NCBI RefSeq assembly: GCF_024347215.1
Contig: NZ_AP025282.1
Span: 992,001-1,056,000, forward strand
DNA from: Aliamphritea ceti
GTDB lineage: Bacteria; Pseudomonadota; Gammaproteobacteria; Pseudomonadales; Balneatricaceae
Reading direction: 5' to 3'
DNA: 64,000 nt
In this document: piece by piece, positions 1 to 8,844 of the stretch
Layout: every line of letters begins with the position of its first letter
How positions within the stretch are numbered: position 1 is the stretch's first letter
Program-made: the position numbers and the translations under genes
Notes under the pieces: generated by a model
What the model saw: only the letters and a program-made list of their open reading frames with translations
Databases searched by the model: none
Told to the model about the DNA's origin: nothing

Positions 1-592
1 CGCCAATCTTTGTTTGTGACTGGTCTGCGTTAATGGTGATTTCTTCTTTACCAGCGATTACCTGTGGATATTCAGGTTCTATGTAGCGACCACACTGGCC
101 ACCTTCTCCTTTTTGCCAGTCCAGGTCTTGTGCTGCAATGTACTGGTTAGAGTGAGTAACACTGCTTGTTTGGACGTTATTAGCTGCATTTTGACCGGTA
201 GAATTTGGTTGGCTTACTTGTGCTGTTTGTCCGGAGTTTTGGGAATTTGGTTCTGCACATTGCCATTCACCGTTTGCCAGGCCTGTACATTGCCATGCAT
301 TGTTCGATGTCGTTTTAACAACATTAGTGGTTATTGGGGCAGTAGAGCTAGCCGGAGAAACATTAATACTTTCTTTGCTGTCAGCGGATGCTGAGGTGTT
401 TAATGGTCGGCTTGGAACGTTAACAGCAGGAGTGTCAGCTGCTACAGGAGTGTCTGAGCCGGTACATTGCCATTCACCGTTTGCTAAAGTCTGACATTGC
501 CAGGAGTCGGCCGGGGCTGCATAAAGGGAAGGCGACACAACGGCAGCAACTGCCAATGTGAGTAAATATGAAGATTGTCTTTTAAAGGGCAT
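1..592 (-). CDS. lptD: LPS-assembly protein LptD, N-terminal part (gene runs off the window)
   Basis: LptD is the outer-membrane beta-barrel that, with LptE, inserts lipopolysaccharide into the outer leaflet. Only the first 197 codons are present; the barrel lies beyond base 1. The start ATG is at 592-590. A signal peptide ends near AVVSPSLYA-AP. The mature N-terminus carries two copies of a short motif, WQCQTLANGEWQC and WQCTGLANGEWQC, separated by a Ser/Thr/Ala-rich linker, and ends in CGRYIEPEYP, which matches the CGGAYIEP segment that precedes the jellyroll domain in Pseudomonas LptD. Pseudomonas LptD has one comparable motif (YDCSVSASGAWDC), so the duplication is a local variation. Position divergent from amgK-murU is the same as in Pseudomonas and supports the call. 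Confidence 0.85.
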   Translation of the reverse strand, partial: MPFKRQSSYLLTLAVAAVVSPSLYAAPADSWQCQTLANGEWQCTGSDTPVAADTPAVNVPSRPLNTSASADSKESINVSPASSTAPITTNVVKTTSNNAWQCTGLANGEWQCAEPNSQNSGQTAQVSQPNSTGQNAANNVQTSSVTHSNQYIAAQDLDWQKGEGGQCGRYIEPEYPQVIAGKEEITINADQSQTKIG

Positions 593-726
593 CCAGCTTA
601 TCCATTCTACAGCGGAAGTATGTGCTTCGATTTTGTTTATCGCCAAACCGTTATTTCGAGTAATATACGCACTAAAGCGCTGAATGATAAAACATTACGG
701 CGCATCTATGCTAGAGGATTAAAGTT
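593..726. promoter_or_regulatory. Divergent intergenic region lptD / amgK
   Basis: This 134-bp gap separates the divergent starts of lptD and amgK, so promoters for both must lie here or overlap the genes. A GAGG ribosome-binding site lies about 8 nt before the amgK ATG. No clear -35/-10 pair or sigma-E consensus could be assigned by eye. Confidence 0.4.
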
Positions 727-1776
727 ATGGGACAACGATTGGCCGGGTTACGCGCCTGGGTGGTCGAGATTTGCGCTGCATCAGATATTGATCTGGCGTC
801 TGACTGGCAATGTGAACCGGTATCGGGTGATGCCAGCTTTCGCCGTTATTTTCGACTAATCAGTGGCACAGAAAGCTGGATCCTGATGGATGCACCTCCT
901 GAAAAAGAGGCTAGTCTGCCTTTTGTTAAAATCGCCGACAGTTGGTATAGCCAGGGCATAAAAGTCCCGCAAGTGGTTGCTGCTGACTTATCGCTTGGAT
1001 ATATGTTGCTCAGTGATCTGGGTGATGAGCAGTATCTGCAGCAGTTAAATGATACCTCAGCTGATGATTTATATACCCGTGCTCTGGATGAATTATTATT
1101 GATTCAGTCCGCGACTGATGTTGCCGGATTCCCTTTGCCTGAATATGACGCGGCATTATTGCAGCGCGAAATGGAATTGTTCCATGATTGGTTCCTGGAA
1201 GATTTATTAGGCATCACACTCACGCCGGGTGTTGAGCATTTGTGGAAAGATGTTTGCACACTTTTAATTAGTAGTGCCCATTCCCAGCCTCAAGTGGCAG
1301 TACATCGCGATTATCACAGCCGAAATCTGATGCTGTGCGGTGACTCACTGGGAGTTATTGACTTCCAGGATGCAGTTATTGGTCCGGTTACCTATGATTT
1401 AGTGTCGTTATTACGAGACTGTTATATCGCCTGGCCAGATCTGAATGTATACGGTTGGGTTGACCAGTATGCGGCTCAGTTAGAGACAGCGGGTGTGCTG
1501 AAGAGTTTTGATCGAACCGAGTTTTATTATTGGTTTGATCTGATGGGTGTGCAGCGTCACTTAAAAGCCAGCGGTATTTTCGCGCGTCTTAAATTACGTG
1601 ATGGTAAGGATGGTTATCTGGCGGATATTCCTCGCACACTGAATTACATTATTCGTGTATGTTCGCGTTATCAGGACTTACTGACTTTTGCTGCCTGGCT
1701 GACCGATGTCGTTGTGCCTGCGATGTATGAGTCTGAGCATTTTGACGCAGCTCTGTTAGATAAATGGTTTAAATAA
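727..1776 (+). CDS. amgK: N-acetylmuramate/N-acetylglucosamine kinase AmgK
   Basis: Cytoplasmic sugar kinase of the aminoglycoside-phosphotransferase fold. In the AmgK-MurU cell-wall recycling route it phosphorylates the anomeric carbon of MurNAc (and GlcNAc), bypassing de novo UDP-MurNAc synthesis. The 349-residue protein shows the phosphotransferase catalytic loop HRDYHSRNLML near residue 196 and the metal-binding IDFQDA near residue 213. The N-terminal GDASFRRYFRL is typical of the family. It overlaps murU by one base (TAATG), and the lptD-amgK-murU order is conserved in pseudomonads, so function is well supported by sequence and context. Confidence 0.9.
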   Translation: MGQRLAGLRAWVVEICAASDIDLASDWQCEPVSGDASFRRYFRLISGTESWILMDAPPEKEASLPFVKIADSWYSQGIKVPQVVAADLSLGYMLLSDLGDEQYLQQLNDTSADDLYTRALDELLLIQSATDVAGFPLPEYDAALLQREMELFHDWFLEDLLGITLTPGVEHLWKDVCTLLISSAHSQPQVAVHRDYHSRNLMLCGDSLGVIDFQDAVIGPVTYDLVSLLRDCYIAWPDLNVYGWVDQYAAQLETAGVLKSFDRTEFYYWFDLMGVQRHLKASGIFARLKLRDGKDGYLADIPRTLNYIIRVCSRYQDLLTFAAWLTDVVVPAMYESEHFDAALLDKWFK

Positions 1777-2465
1777 TGCGGGCGATGATTCTGGCAGCAG
1801 GTTTGGGAACCAGGATGCGGCCACTTACCCTGACAACGCCAAAGCCGTTAATTAAGGTAGCGGGTAAAGCGCTTGTTGAATATCACATCGAACGGTTAGT
1901 GAAAGGTGGTATCACTGAGTTAGTCATTAACCATGCATGGTTGGGTGAGCAGCTTGAAGCAACGTTAGGTGATGGTGAACCTTATGGTGCTGAAATAGTC
2001 TATTCGCCGGAATCAGATGCCTTAGAAACCGGTGGGGGTATTTTTAAAGCGTTGCCACTTGTTTCACCTGCCGGAGAGGATTTTGCGGTTATTAATGGTG
2101 ATGTGTTTTGCGATTATCCAACCGAAAGTCTGCAAGTTGCGCAGTCAGCGTTACTTAAATCCGGTTCATTGGCTCATCTGGTGATGGTGGATAATCCTGA
2201 ACATAACCCAGGCGGGGACTTTGCTCTGACAGGTGGTCGTATTGTCGAGGCAGAAAGTGACCGGTTAACTTTTAGTGGTATCAGTGTGTTATCGCCACAG
2301 CTGTTTGCTCAATGCCAGCCCGGCAAGTTTGCACTGGCTCCGTTGCTTCGTGAGGCAATGAGTCAGAGGCTGGTTAGTGGTGAACATTATACCGGTTATT
2401 GGCGGGATATAGGCACCATTGAGCGGTTGCAGGCTGTTGAAAATGATTTGTTAAGCCACTCATGA
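1776..2465 (+). CDS. murU: MurNAc alpha-1-phosphate uridylyltransferase MurU
   Basis: Nucleotidyltransferase that converts MurNAc-1-phosphate plus UTP to UDP-MurNAc, the step after AmgK. The 229-residue protein begins with the nucleotide-binding signature GLGTRMRPLTLTTPKPLIKV, and has LETGGGI near residue 84 and NGDVFCDY near residue 107, which supplies the metal-binding aspartate. The short single-domain form without a left-handed helix acetyltransferase domain fits MurU rather than GlmU. Start codon overlaps the amgK stop, implying translational coupling. Confidence 0.88.
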   Translation: MRAMILAAGLGTRMRPLTLTTPKPLIKVAGKALVEYHIERLVKGGITELVINHAWLGEQLEATLGDGEPYGAEIVYSPESDALETGGGIFKALPLVSPAGEDFAVINGDVFCDYPTESLQVAQSALLKSGSLAHLVMVDNPEHNPGGDFALTGGRIVEAESDRLTFSGISVLSPQLFAQCQPGKFALAPLLREAMSQRLVSGEHYTGYWRDIGTIERLQAVENDLLSHS

Positions 2466-2550
2466 TGGTATAAGTAGCGATAGGGTGCTGTGTTGTTGAT
2501 ATTCCGGTACTTTGAGCTTTTTGATTTTTGTTTATTTTAGGATCTGTCTA

Positions 2551-3393
2551 ATGGCATTTGATGCACAGCGTTCTGGTGAAAGTATCGGACAAGTAATTCG
2601 TAACAACAGTACTGCTCTTGTGATTGGCGGATTGATTGGTCTGATGTCTGGCGGGCTGTTTGGCTTACTGTTAGGTGGCGCGATAGGTATTGCAATTTCA
2701 AAAGGCCTGAAAAGTGTGCTGGGTAAGGCTCTGAATCCACAAGATGCTTTTTTTAAAGCGACTTTTTCTGTAATGGGTAAGCTTGCAAAAGCAGATGGAA
2801 GGGTTAGTCAGGAAGAAATTCAGTATGCCCGCGATGTTATGGGGCGAATGGGACTGAGTAGCGAACGCCAGAAACAGGCAATTGAGCTATTTACCCAAGG
2901 TAAAGAAGAGCATTTCGAAATTGCCGATGTATTGCGACCATTAAGCGCGCTGATTCGTTACCGGATCCCATTAAAACTTATGTTTGTAGAGATTCAGCTT
3001 CAGGCGGCAATGGCTGATGGACAAGTGAGTGAAGCTGAGCTGGCAATTATTCGTGAAGTTTGCAGTTTGCTACATATGTCGCAGGCTGAAATGGCTGCGC
3101 TGATGGCCAGAATGCAGTCACAATTCTCCTATCAGCAGCATAGTTATCAGTCTCATCAGTTTAACTCCGTTTCCGAGGCTACACTGCTAAAAGAGGCATA
3201 TGGTGTTTTGGGTGTTGAGGAGAGTGTGAGTGATGCGGAGCTGAAGAAAGCTTATCGTCGACTGATGAGTCAGCACCATCCTGATAAGCTGGTGGCTAAA
3301 GGGCTACCTGAGGAAATGATGCAGCTGGCTAAGGAAAAAACTCAGGAAATTCAGTCAGCCTATGATCGTATCAGACAGTCACGTAAAAACTGA
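2551..3393 (+). CDS. djlA: DnaJ-like membrane co-chaperone DjlA
   Basis: Inner-membrane J-protein that recruits DnaK. From the ATG at 2551 (TAGGAT upstream) it is 280 residues, close to E. coli DjlA (271); a TTG at 2512 would add an unusual hydrophobic extension and was not chosen. Domain order: a glycine-rich membrane segment (GGLIGLMSGGLFGLLLGGA, about residues 25-50), a TerB-like helical domain (about 60-175) with the acidic pattern AKADGRVSQEE, a Gln/Ser-rich linker, then a C-terminal J domain with the HPD tripeptide (HHPDKL). The gene ends one base before the convergent DUF3530 gene. Confidence 0.85.
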   Translation: MAFDAQRSGESIGQVIRNNSTALVIGGLIGLMSGGLFGLLLGGAIGIAISKGLKSVLGKALNPQDAFFKATFSVMGKLAKADGRVSQEEIQYARDVMGRMGLSSERQKQAIELFTQGKEEHFEIADVLRPLSALIRYRIPLKLMFVEIQLQAAMADGQVSEAELAIIREVCSLLHMSQAEMAALMARMQSQFSYQQHSYQSHQFNSVSEATLLKEAYGVLGVEESVSDAELKKAYRRLMSQHHPDKLVAKGLPEEMMQLAKEKTQEIQSAYDRIRQSRKN

Positions 3394-3394
3394 G

Positions 3395-4591
3395 TTAGCT
3401 GCCGGGCATGAGCTGCATTGCTTCCTTCGCTTCTGTCCGGCCTCTGGCTGTTCTGGCAAAATCAGCATCAATGACATGTGTTTTTAGTATGCCTCTGACT
3501 TTCTTAGCCAGCCACTGTTGTTCACGTTTACTGTCATCAGGGCGCTGATTAATTTTAATTTGCTGGTAGTCAGGCAGTTTATTGCGGCGACTGATACGCA
3601 AACGTTGCTTCGCCATCGTTTTACTTAGCTCGCTGTCTTCAAAGTAAAGATCCAGAACCGTTTCTGAATCGAGCAATGCAATTAATTCGTTTAACCGCGG
3701 AGCTTCCGGGTCGGCGGGTTGGCGCGGATCAATCATTAGCAGGCGAATATTCTGATCATCCTGAGCCTGGGAAATATATGCCGCAGCCCAGGCCGCTCCG
3801 GTACCTACGCCAATTATGATCTGGCGGTTCTGCTCTCTTTCACTGAGTACTGTGCTCGCAGCTGAGGTGATTCTGGAAAGTTTATCGATATAAGGCTCTT
3901 CTGCTTCTGGTTTTTCTTCAGCCATAGTCTCACTCATGGCATCGTCCTGCATAGCTTCAGTAGCCATTGATTCGCCTGATGTGGCGGTAGAGTCAGCCCC
4001 AGAATCTGTATTACTGGTTGTATCTGCCGGTGACTTCGCCTGCATATCTCTGGTGGGTATTGGAAATGGATTCGGGTCGGGTAAAGCAACAGACAGAGTA
4101 GCCCAGCCCTGATCGCTTAAATATATGCGTAATGGTCGGATGATGTCTGGCCAGTCGGGTGTAGACATACTGCCTGGAAACAGCATTATGCCGCCGTAGG
4201 ATTCAGCGCTTCCGCTTGGCATGTATAGACTTAACTGAGTTTCTTTATTTGTTTCCAGCCAGATAACTTCTGTATCCGGTGACTGCGATTTAGCCAGAGC
4301 GGCGGCGCGTTGTGCTGCAGGGTTGGGAATACTGCGGGGTAGTTTTGTTGTTTCGGTCATACCATCTGCCGGCTGCATCATGCCGGAAGTCTCCTCCATA
4401 TTAACCGTGTCACCCTGGTTTTTATCCTCAGCAGCTGAAGATAAAGTAAACAGGGCGCAGCCGGAAAAGAAGAGTGCGTATGTCAGAAGCTTAAGCTTCG
4501 CTGGCAGGAGCCAGTTTCTGTAACTATCAGTTGTCTGCAAGGGATGCTTTCGTATTGTGTTTAGATGTTCCGACAGTACAATAGGCGCCAT
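3395..4591 (-). CDS. DUF3530 family protein, predicted exported alpha/beta-hydrolase-like
   Basis: Protein of about 398 residues from the ATG at 4591; a longer start at 4618 would overlap the divergent rpe start and is less likely. A hydrophobic segment (LTYALFFSGCALFTLSSAAED) suggests a signal or lipoprotein anchor, though FSGC is a poor lipobox. The central part (YGGIMLFPGSMSTPDWP, GWATLSVALPDP, IIIGVGTGAAWAAAY) resembles an alpha/beta hydrolase in which the nucleophile elbow reads GVGTGA without a serine, as in DUF3530 proteins. A low-complexity Ser/Asp/Glu/Met linker (residues about 190-240) splits the fold. Function is unknown. Convergent with djlA, with no visible terminator between. 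Confidence 0.65.
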   Translation of the reverse strand: MAPIVLSEHLNTIRKHPLQTTDSYRNWLLPAKLKLLTYALFFSGCALFTLSSAAEDKNQGDTVNMEETSGMMQPADGMTETTKLPRSIPNPAAQRAAALAKSQSPDTEVIWLETNKETQLSLYMPSGSAESYGGIMLFPGSMSTPDWPDIIRPLRIYLSDQGWATLSVALPDPNPFPIPTRDMQAKSPADTTSNTDSGADSTATSGESMATEAMQDDAMSETMAEEKPEAEEPYIDKLSRITSAASTVLSEREQNRQIIIGVGTGAAWAAAYISQAQDDQNIRLLMIDPRQPADPEAPRLNELIALLDSETVLDLYFEDSELSKTMAKQRLRISRRNKLPDYQQIKINQRPDDSKREQQWLAKKVRGILKTHVIDADFARTARGRTEAKEAMQLMPGS

Positions 4592-4616
4592 TATTATTTC
4601 AAGAGTTGCTATTGCC

Positions 4617-5285
4617 ATGGCCGATTTTAAGATTGCTCCTTCTATATTATCAGCAGATTTTGCCCGTTTGGGAGAAGAAGTTGAAAATGTACTCGCTGCG
4701 GGTGCAGATTATGTACATTTTGATGTGATGGACAATCACTATGTGCCAAACCTGACGATTGGGCCAATGGTGTGTAAGGCGTTACGTGATTACGGTATTC
4801 AGGCGCCGATTGATGTGCATCTGATGGTTCGTCCGGTAGATCGCTTAATTGGCGACTTTATTGATGCCGGCGCGAGTATCATTACTTTCCATCCGGAAGG
4901 TTCTGACCACATTGACCGTTCACTGCAGATGATCCGTGACGGTGGTTGCAAGTCTGGTCTGGTATTTAACCCGGCAACCCCACTGCACTATCTTGATCAT
5001 GTGATGGATAAGGTGGATATGATCCTGCTGATGTCGGTTAACCCGGGCTTTGGCGGTCAGAAATTTATCCCTGCAACGCTGGATAAGCTGCGTCAGGTTC
5101 GTGAACGTATTGATGCCAGTGGTTATGACATCCGTCTGGAAGTGGACGGTGGTGTAGGCATCGGTAATATCCGTGAAATCGCAGCGGCTGGTGCGGATAC
5201 CTTTGTTGCCGGTTCAGCTATTTTTAATACCGATGATTATCAGGCAACGATTACTAAAATGCGTGAAGAGCTAGCGCAGGCGTAA
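4617..5285 (+). CDS. rpe: Ribulose-phosphate 3-epimerase
   Basis: Cytoplasmic TIM-barrel enzyme interconverting ribulose-5-phosphate and xylulose-5-phosphate in the pentose phosphate pathway. The 222-residue product starts MADFKIAPSILSADF, contains the signature HFDVMDNHYVPNLTIGP with metal-binding His/Asp, HLMV, MSVNPGFGGQKF and the phosphate-binding GGVGIGN and AGSAIF motifs. ATG at 4617 was preferred to upstream starts because it gives the family length (225 in E. coli). It is followed four bases later by gph, the usual rpe-gph order. Confidence 0.95.
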   Translation: MADFKIAPSILSADFARLGEEVENVLAAGADYVHFDVMDNHYVPNLTIGPMVCKALRDYGIQAPIDVHLMVRPVDRLIGDFIDAGASIITFHPEGSDHIDRSLQMIRDGGCKSGLVFNPATPLHYLDHVMDKVDMILLMSVNPGFGGQKFIPATLDKLRQVRERIDASGYDIRLEVDGGVGIGNIREIAAAGADTFVAGSAIFNTDDYQATITKMREELAQA

Positions 5286-5292
5286 GGCGGTG

Positions 5293-5973
5293 ATGAAATC
5301 CCTGTTTGCCGGACAGCTACCGGCGCTGGTGCTATTTGATTTTGATGGCACGCTGATGGACTGTCTGCCAGACCTGGCAGCAGGGATTGATCGGATGCTG
5401 GCAGATCTTGGGCGGCCACCCGCCGGTGAAGAAAAAGTCAGTCACTGGGTTGGTAATGGCGCGGTGATACTGGTTCGCCGAGCACTGCTAGACAGGTATG
5501 ATATAAGCGGTACTGAGCCTGATATCGTATCTGAACAGGCACTGGCACTGTTTCTCAGCCATTATGGCGAGGTGAGTGGTCAGCAGAGCCGTTTGTACCC
5601 GGGTGTGGATATCTGTCTTGAAAGGCTTGCTGCACTAAATATTCCGATGGCTCTGGTGACTAATAAACCATTGCCGTTTACAGAGCATCTGTTGCAACAG
5701 TTCGACTTGAGTAAGTATTTTCAGCTGGTGCTTGGTGGTGATTGCCTGCCGGAAAAGAAACCTCATCCTTTACCTTTGTTGCACGCGATGCAGACCTTTG
5801 ATGTGCAGCCGTCACAAACGCTAATGGTCGGTGACTCCTCGAACGATATACTGGCGGCGAAGGCTGCAGGCTGCCCTGTCGTGGCGGTCAGTTATGGTTT
5901 TAATCATGGTGAGTCAGTGGCAAAGCAGCAGCCGGATCTTATTCTCGACACTCTGGCTGACTTGTCAGACTAA
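5293..5973 (+). CDS. gph: Phosphoglycolate phosphatase (HAD family)
   Basis: HAD-superfamily phosphatase that removes 2-phosphoglycolate formed during DNA 3'-end repair. Motif I is FDFDGTLMD (nucleophile Asp), motif II VTNK, motif III around KKPHP and motif IV MVGDSSNDILAAKAAG. AAGGCGG sits just upstream; the ATG at 5293 is preferred to a GTG three bases earlier. It sits directly after rpe, as in many Gammaproteobacteria. The trpE that follows in pseudomonads is replaced here by a CobW gene. Confidence 0.88.
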   Translation: MKSLFAGQLPALVLFDFDGTLMDCLPDLAAGIDRMLADLGRPPAGEEKVSHWVGNGAVILVRRALLDRYDISGTEPDIVSEQALALFLSHYGEVSGQQSRLYPGVDICLERLAALNIPMALVTNKPLPFTEHLLQQFDLSKYFQLVLGGDCLPEKKPHPLPLLHAMQTFDVQPSQTLMVGDSSNDILAAKAAGCPVVAVSYGFNHGESVAKQQPDLILDTLADLSD

Positions 5974-6061
5974 CTTTTTAAACTGGCTATTCTTTCGAAG
6001 TCTTCTCTGGCCTGTACGGCTTACCCGAATATTCTATCTGTCTCTTCTCGGAGCTTATTGT

Positions 6062-7057
6062 ATGCAGTTTAGCGCGATACCTACCAATGTGATTACCGGT
6101 TTTCTTGGCGTGGGGAAAACCACTGCGATTCAGCATTTGTTGGCTAATAAGCCTGAAAATGAGCGCTGGGCGGTATTGGTTAACGAGTTCGGTGAAGTAG
6201 GTATTGATGCCAGCATGATGGGGGAAGACTCAGAAAGCGGTATTTATATGCGGGAAGTGCCTGGTGGCTGTATGTGCTGTACAGCAGGTTTGCCAATGCA
6301 AATGGCATTGAATCAGCTGATTCAGCGGGCGAAACCGGACCGTTTACTTATCGAACCGACGGGGCTAGGTCATCCTCAGGAAGTGCTTGCCAGCCTGCGC
6401 AGTGCTGAGTACAGCGAAGTGATTCAGTTACAGGCGACTATAACACTGGTAGATGCCCGTAAACTGTCTGATCCTGAATATGTAACCGATGATACCTATC
6501 AGCAGCAGATTCAGGTTGCAGATTGTATCGTCGCTCATAAAGCTGATCTTTATAACGCAGATGAGCTTCAGCAGTTAGAACGCTATCTGGAGCAACAACA
6601 GATTACTGACCGGCCTGTGTATTCAGTAGCTCATGGCCAGTTACAGCTGCAATGGCTTGATGAAGCCTGTCAGTGGCAGGCAGAGCCTGTGACAGAAACG
6701 CATCATTCACATGGTCATAGTGATGTTTTTGCAGCTGCGCCGGATATGCCGGAACAGGGGTATTTGCGTAAAGATAATAAAGGCGATGGATATTTCAGCA
6801 GTGGCTGGGTTTTTCAGCCGGACTTCGAATTTGATTTTGTTGCCCTTGAGTCTATTTTAATGGGCATTGACGCTGAAAGGGTGAAGGGCGTCTTCATCAC
6901 CGATGAAGGTGTTTTTGCCTTTAACATCGTGGATGGTCTGATGAGCAGCACAGCACTGGATGAGGTTTACGACAGCCGGATAGAAGTCATTGGCCGTAAT
7001 CCTGCTGCATGGCAAACACTGGAAACTGATTTACTGGCCGCCAGTGAGAGGCTTTAG
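6062..7057 (+). CDS. CobW/COG0523 family GTPase, probable metal chaperone
   Basis: G3E-family P-loop GTPase of 331 residues. It has the Walker A motif GFLGVGKTT (residues about 14-22), the metal-binding GGCMCC (CxCC) motif near residue 72, EPTGLGHP as switch region, and HKADL as base-recognition motif. A His-rich stretch (ETHHSHGHSD, about residue 215) precedes the CobW C-terminal domain. Relatives deliver zinc or other metals to client enzymes; which metal is served here is not evident. The start ATG at 6062 directly precedes the P-loop strand; the longer upstream reading frame is spurious because it overlaps gph out of frame. No Zur box was seen upstream. Confidence 0.8.
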   Translation: MQFSAIPTNVITGFLGVGKTTAIQHLLANKPENERWAVLVNEFGEVGIDASMMGEDSESGIYMREVPGGCMCCTAGLPMQMALNQLIQRAKPDRLLIEPTGLGHPQEVLASLRSAEYSEVIQLQATITLVDARKLSDPEYVTDDTYQQQIQVADCIVAHKADLYNADELQQLERYLEQQQITDRPVYSVAHGQLQLQWLDEACQWQAEPVTETHHSHGHSDVFAAAPDMPEQGYLRKDNKGDGYFSSGWVFQPDFEFDFVALESILMGIDAERVKGVFITDEGVFAFNIVDGLMSSTALDEVYDSRIEVIGRNPAAWQTLETDLLAASERL

Positions 7058-7064
7058 TACTGAA

Positions 7065-7088
7065 CAGGATTTCTGTGCATAAATCCTG
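7065..7088. terminator. Weak bidirectional hairpin between convergent genes
   Basis: CAGGATTT and AAATCCTG form an 8-bp stem with an 8-nt loop in the 39-bp gap between convergent cobW-like and saccharopine-dehydrogenase-like genes. No T-run follows on either strand, so terminator function is a guess from position. Confidence 0.35.
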
Positions 7089-7096
7089 AATATTGC

Positions 7097-8200
7097 TCAG
7101 TCTGTTACCGACCATGAAATATCCATTTCACTCAGGGCGCTCAGGTATTCCTCCAGGCTGATCAGTCCGGTGCAGGGCTGAGCACCTCGCTGCGATACCT
7201 GATTAGCAATCAGCTTACGGGTCAGTAATATTGCGGGCATACAGGGAATGTATGGGCCATCGCCAGACCGTGCAGTCAGTTCAAAGCATATTTCTTTATC
7301 ATTACCATAATGATCTGTACCACTCATCAGCATATGAAAGCCACTGTTAGCCGTTCCCAGCCAATCAAACAGGAAAGACAAACGTAATAGCGTTGCAGCT
7401 GAACTGCTCAGGTCTTTGATTAGCCCGGTTCTTACACCCCAGGAAAGCAGCCACAGACTTATATGAATGAGAGGGATTTCAAGACCGGCATAAAAACGCA
7501 TATTTTTCAGGCCAGGGTAACGGGTTGGAAATATTGCCAAATCAGGAATGTCGCAGTTGCCCAATAAACGCCAGCCTAACTGGGGGTATTTTCTGGCACT
7601 GAGTCCTTGCCAGCCGTAAATGGTGTCTGTTTTTCCTGCGGTAAGTGTTTCGACAGGCTTGCCGGTATAACCCAGAATTGATGCAGTAGTAGCCAGTCCT
7701 CTGGTCGTTTTCTGGGCAGTAGTTATGCCGTAGTCGAGACTCTCAAGATGGCCAAATTCTGGTAAGTATTTATCTACAATTGCGGATGTCAGTCCGGGTA
7801 CAGAGCTGGCGCCGCTGACGATAAGTACATTGTTGTCCTGAGCTGTTTTATTCAGCGTTGTGATGTTGCTGACAAATTCCCGCCCATCGGCCAGATCGAT
7901 GTAATGAGCTCCATACTCAATACAAGCCTGAGCGACGCCGTAGCCCTGTCTCTGGAACGGTCCGGATGTGTGAATGACAATATCAGGCTGAAGATGTCGT
8001 AAGTGCTCTGTCAAAGGTTTGCGGATGTCTAACTGATACCCTTGAGCTATCGGGCTGATCTGCAGTTCTGCAGCCAGTGTATCTGCCTTTTCCTTTGAGC
8101 GGCCGGCAATTGTCAGTTGGATATCTGTTTCTCTGGCAAGGGTCTGGCTGATGAAACGGCCGAAGTTACCGTAACCACCGATGATCAGTACATGTTTCAT
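7097..8200 (-). CDS. Saccharopine dehydrogenase-like NAD(P)-binding protein
   Basis: Oxidoreductase-like protein of 367 residues with an N-terminal Rossmann fold (IIGGYGNFGRFISQTLA, GxGxxG) followed by AGRSKEKADTLAAEL and HTSGPFQRQGYGVAQAC, the pattern of the saccharopine dehydrogenase NADP-binding family. The substrate is unknown; bona fide saccharopine reductases are larger and differ in the C-terminal half. It is the last gene of a minus-strand group DUF2269-DUF4166-this gene, with a 20-bp gap to the DUF4166 gene. AGAGGA lies upstream of its ATG. Confidence 0.7.
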   Translation of the reverse strand: MKHVLIIGGYGNFGRFISQTLARETDIQLTIAGRSKEKADTLAAELQISPIAQGYQLDIRKPLTEHLRHLQPDIVIHTSGPFQRQGYGVAQACIEYGAHYIDLADGREFVSNITTLNKTAQDNNVLIVSGASSVPGLTSAIVDKYLPEFGHLESLDYGITTAQKTTRGLATTASILGYTGKPVETLTAGKTDTIYGWQGLSARKYPQLGWRLLGNCDIPDLAIFPTRYPGLKNMRFYAGLEIPLIHISLWLLSWGVRTGLIKDLSSSAATLLRLSFLFDWLGTANSGFHMLMSGTDHYGNDKEICFELTARSGDGPYIPCMPAILLTRKLIANQVSQRGAQPCTGLISLEEYLSALSEMDISWSVTD

Positions 8201-8220
8201 GGGTTGAGTATTTCCTCTGT

Positions 8221-8844
8221 TCAGGTTGTATCCGGTAGTTTGTTTATGGTGAATTCACCATCGTACTGATAAAGCTTTCCCCACCAGGGATGGGTGATAT
8301 ACATACGCATGGCAAAACGGTTGTCGTCCAACGCCCACTCTTCCGCATGACCTTTGCCTATCAGCCAGGTAATGGGTAAAGAAATTCTGATCTTGCCCAA
8401 ACAAACCATGTAACCCTGATGGTTCAGTTTTATTTTCTGATTTTCCCACGTATAGCTTAACAACCAACCAATATGACGGGACATTCTCTCAATAACGAGA
8501 TTATCTTTTATAGGTTCCATCGCTGACGTGAACCGGTAGCAGGCTCGGTTTTTAAATTTGAAGGTGCGCTCAAAACGGAAATGGTTGTTATATGGAGAAC
8601 TGTGAAAGTCGACGGTAATGGGGACATTGGTTTCACAGTGAGGCGGAATACTTTTTAACCACCAAAATATACGTGCACAGCGTTTTAGTGGCCATGCACA
8701 CCAGACATTAATGGTGCCGGTTACCTGTGTATGATCATCAGTATAGGGTCTGTTCAGGTAATGCTTGTGCATAACCGTCGGAAGCTCGTGCCAGTGCGGA
8801 GCAAAAATGCTGCTAAAAACAGGTTGCTTGTTATCAGTATTCAT
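8221..8844 (-). CDS. DUF4166 domain protein
   Basis: Uncharacterised 207-residue protein whose sequence (SSIFAPHWHELPTVMHKHYL at the N-terminus, HFRFERTFKF, and a C-terminal MRMYITHPWWGKLYQYDGEF) matches the DUF4166 pattern of proteins often joined or adjacent to saccharopine-dehydrogenase-like reductases. The ATG at 8844 overlaps the stop of the upstream DUF2269 gene (ATGA), which argues for translational coupling and against the longer frame starting at 8916. No catalytic residues are recognised. Confidence 0.65.
   Translation of the reverse strand: MNTDNKQPVFSSIFAPHWHELPTVMHKHYLNRPYTDDHTQVTGTINVWCAWPLKRCARIFWWLKSIPPHCETNVPITVDFHSSPYNNHFRFERTFKFKNRACYRFTSAMEPIKDNLVIERMSRHIGWLLSYTWENQKIKLNHQGYMVCLGKIRISLPITWLIGKGHAEEWALDDNRFAMRMYITHPWWGKLYQYDGEFTINKLPDTT

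Noticed and set aside
113..494. Two open frames on the plus strand at the window start
   Set aside because: They are antisense to the lptD N-terminus, which has a signal peptide and a recognisable LptD motif on the other strand.
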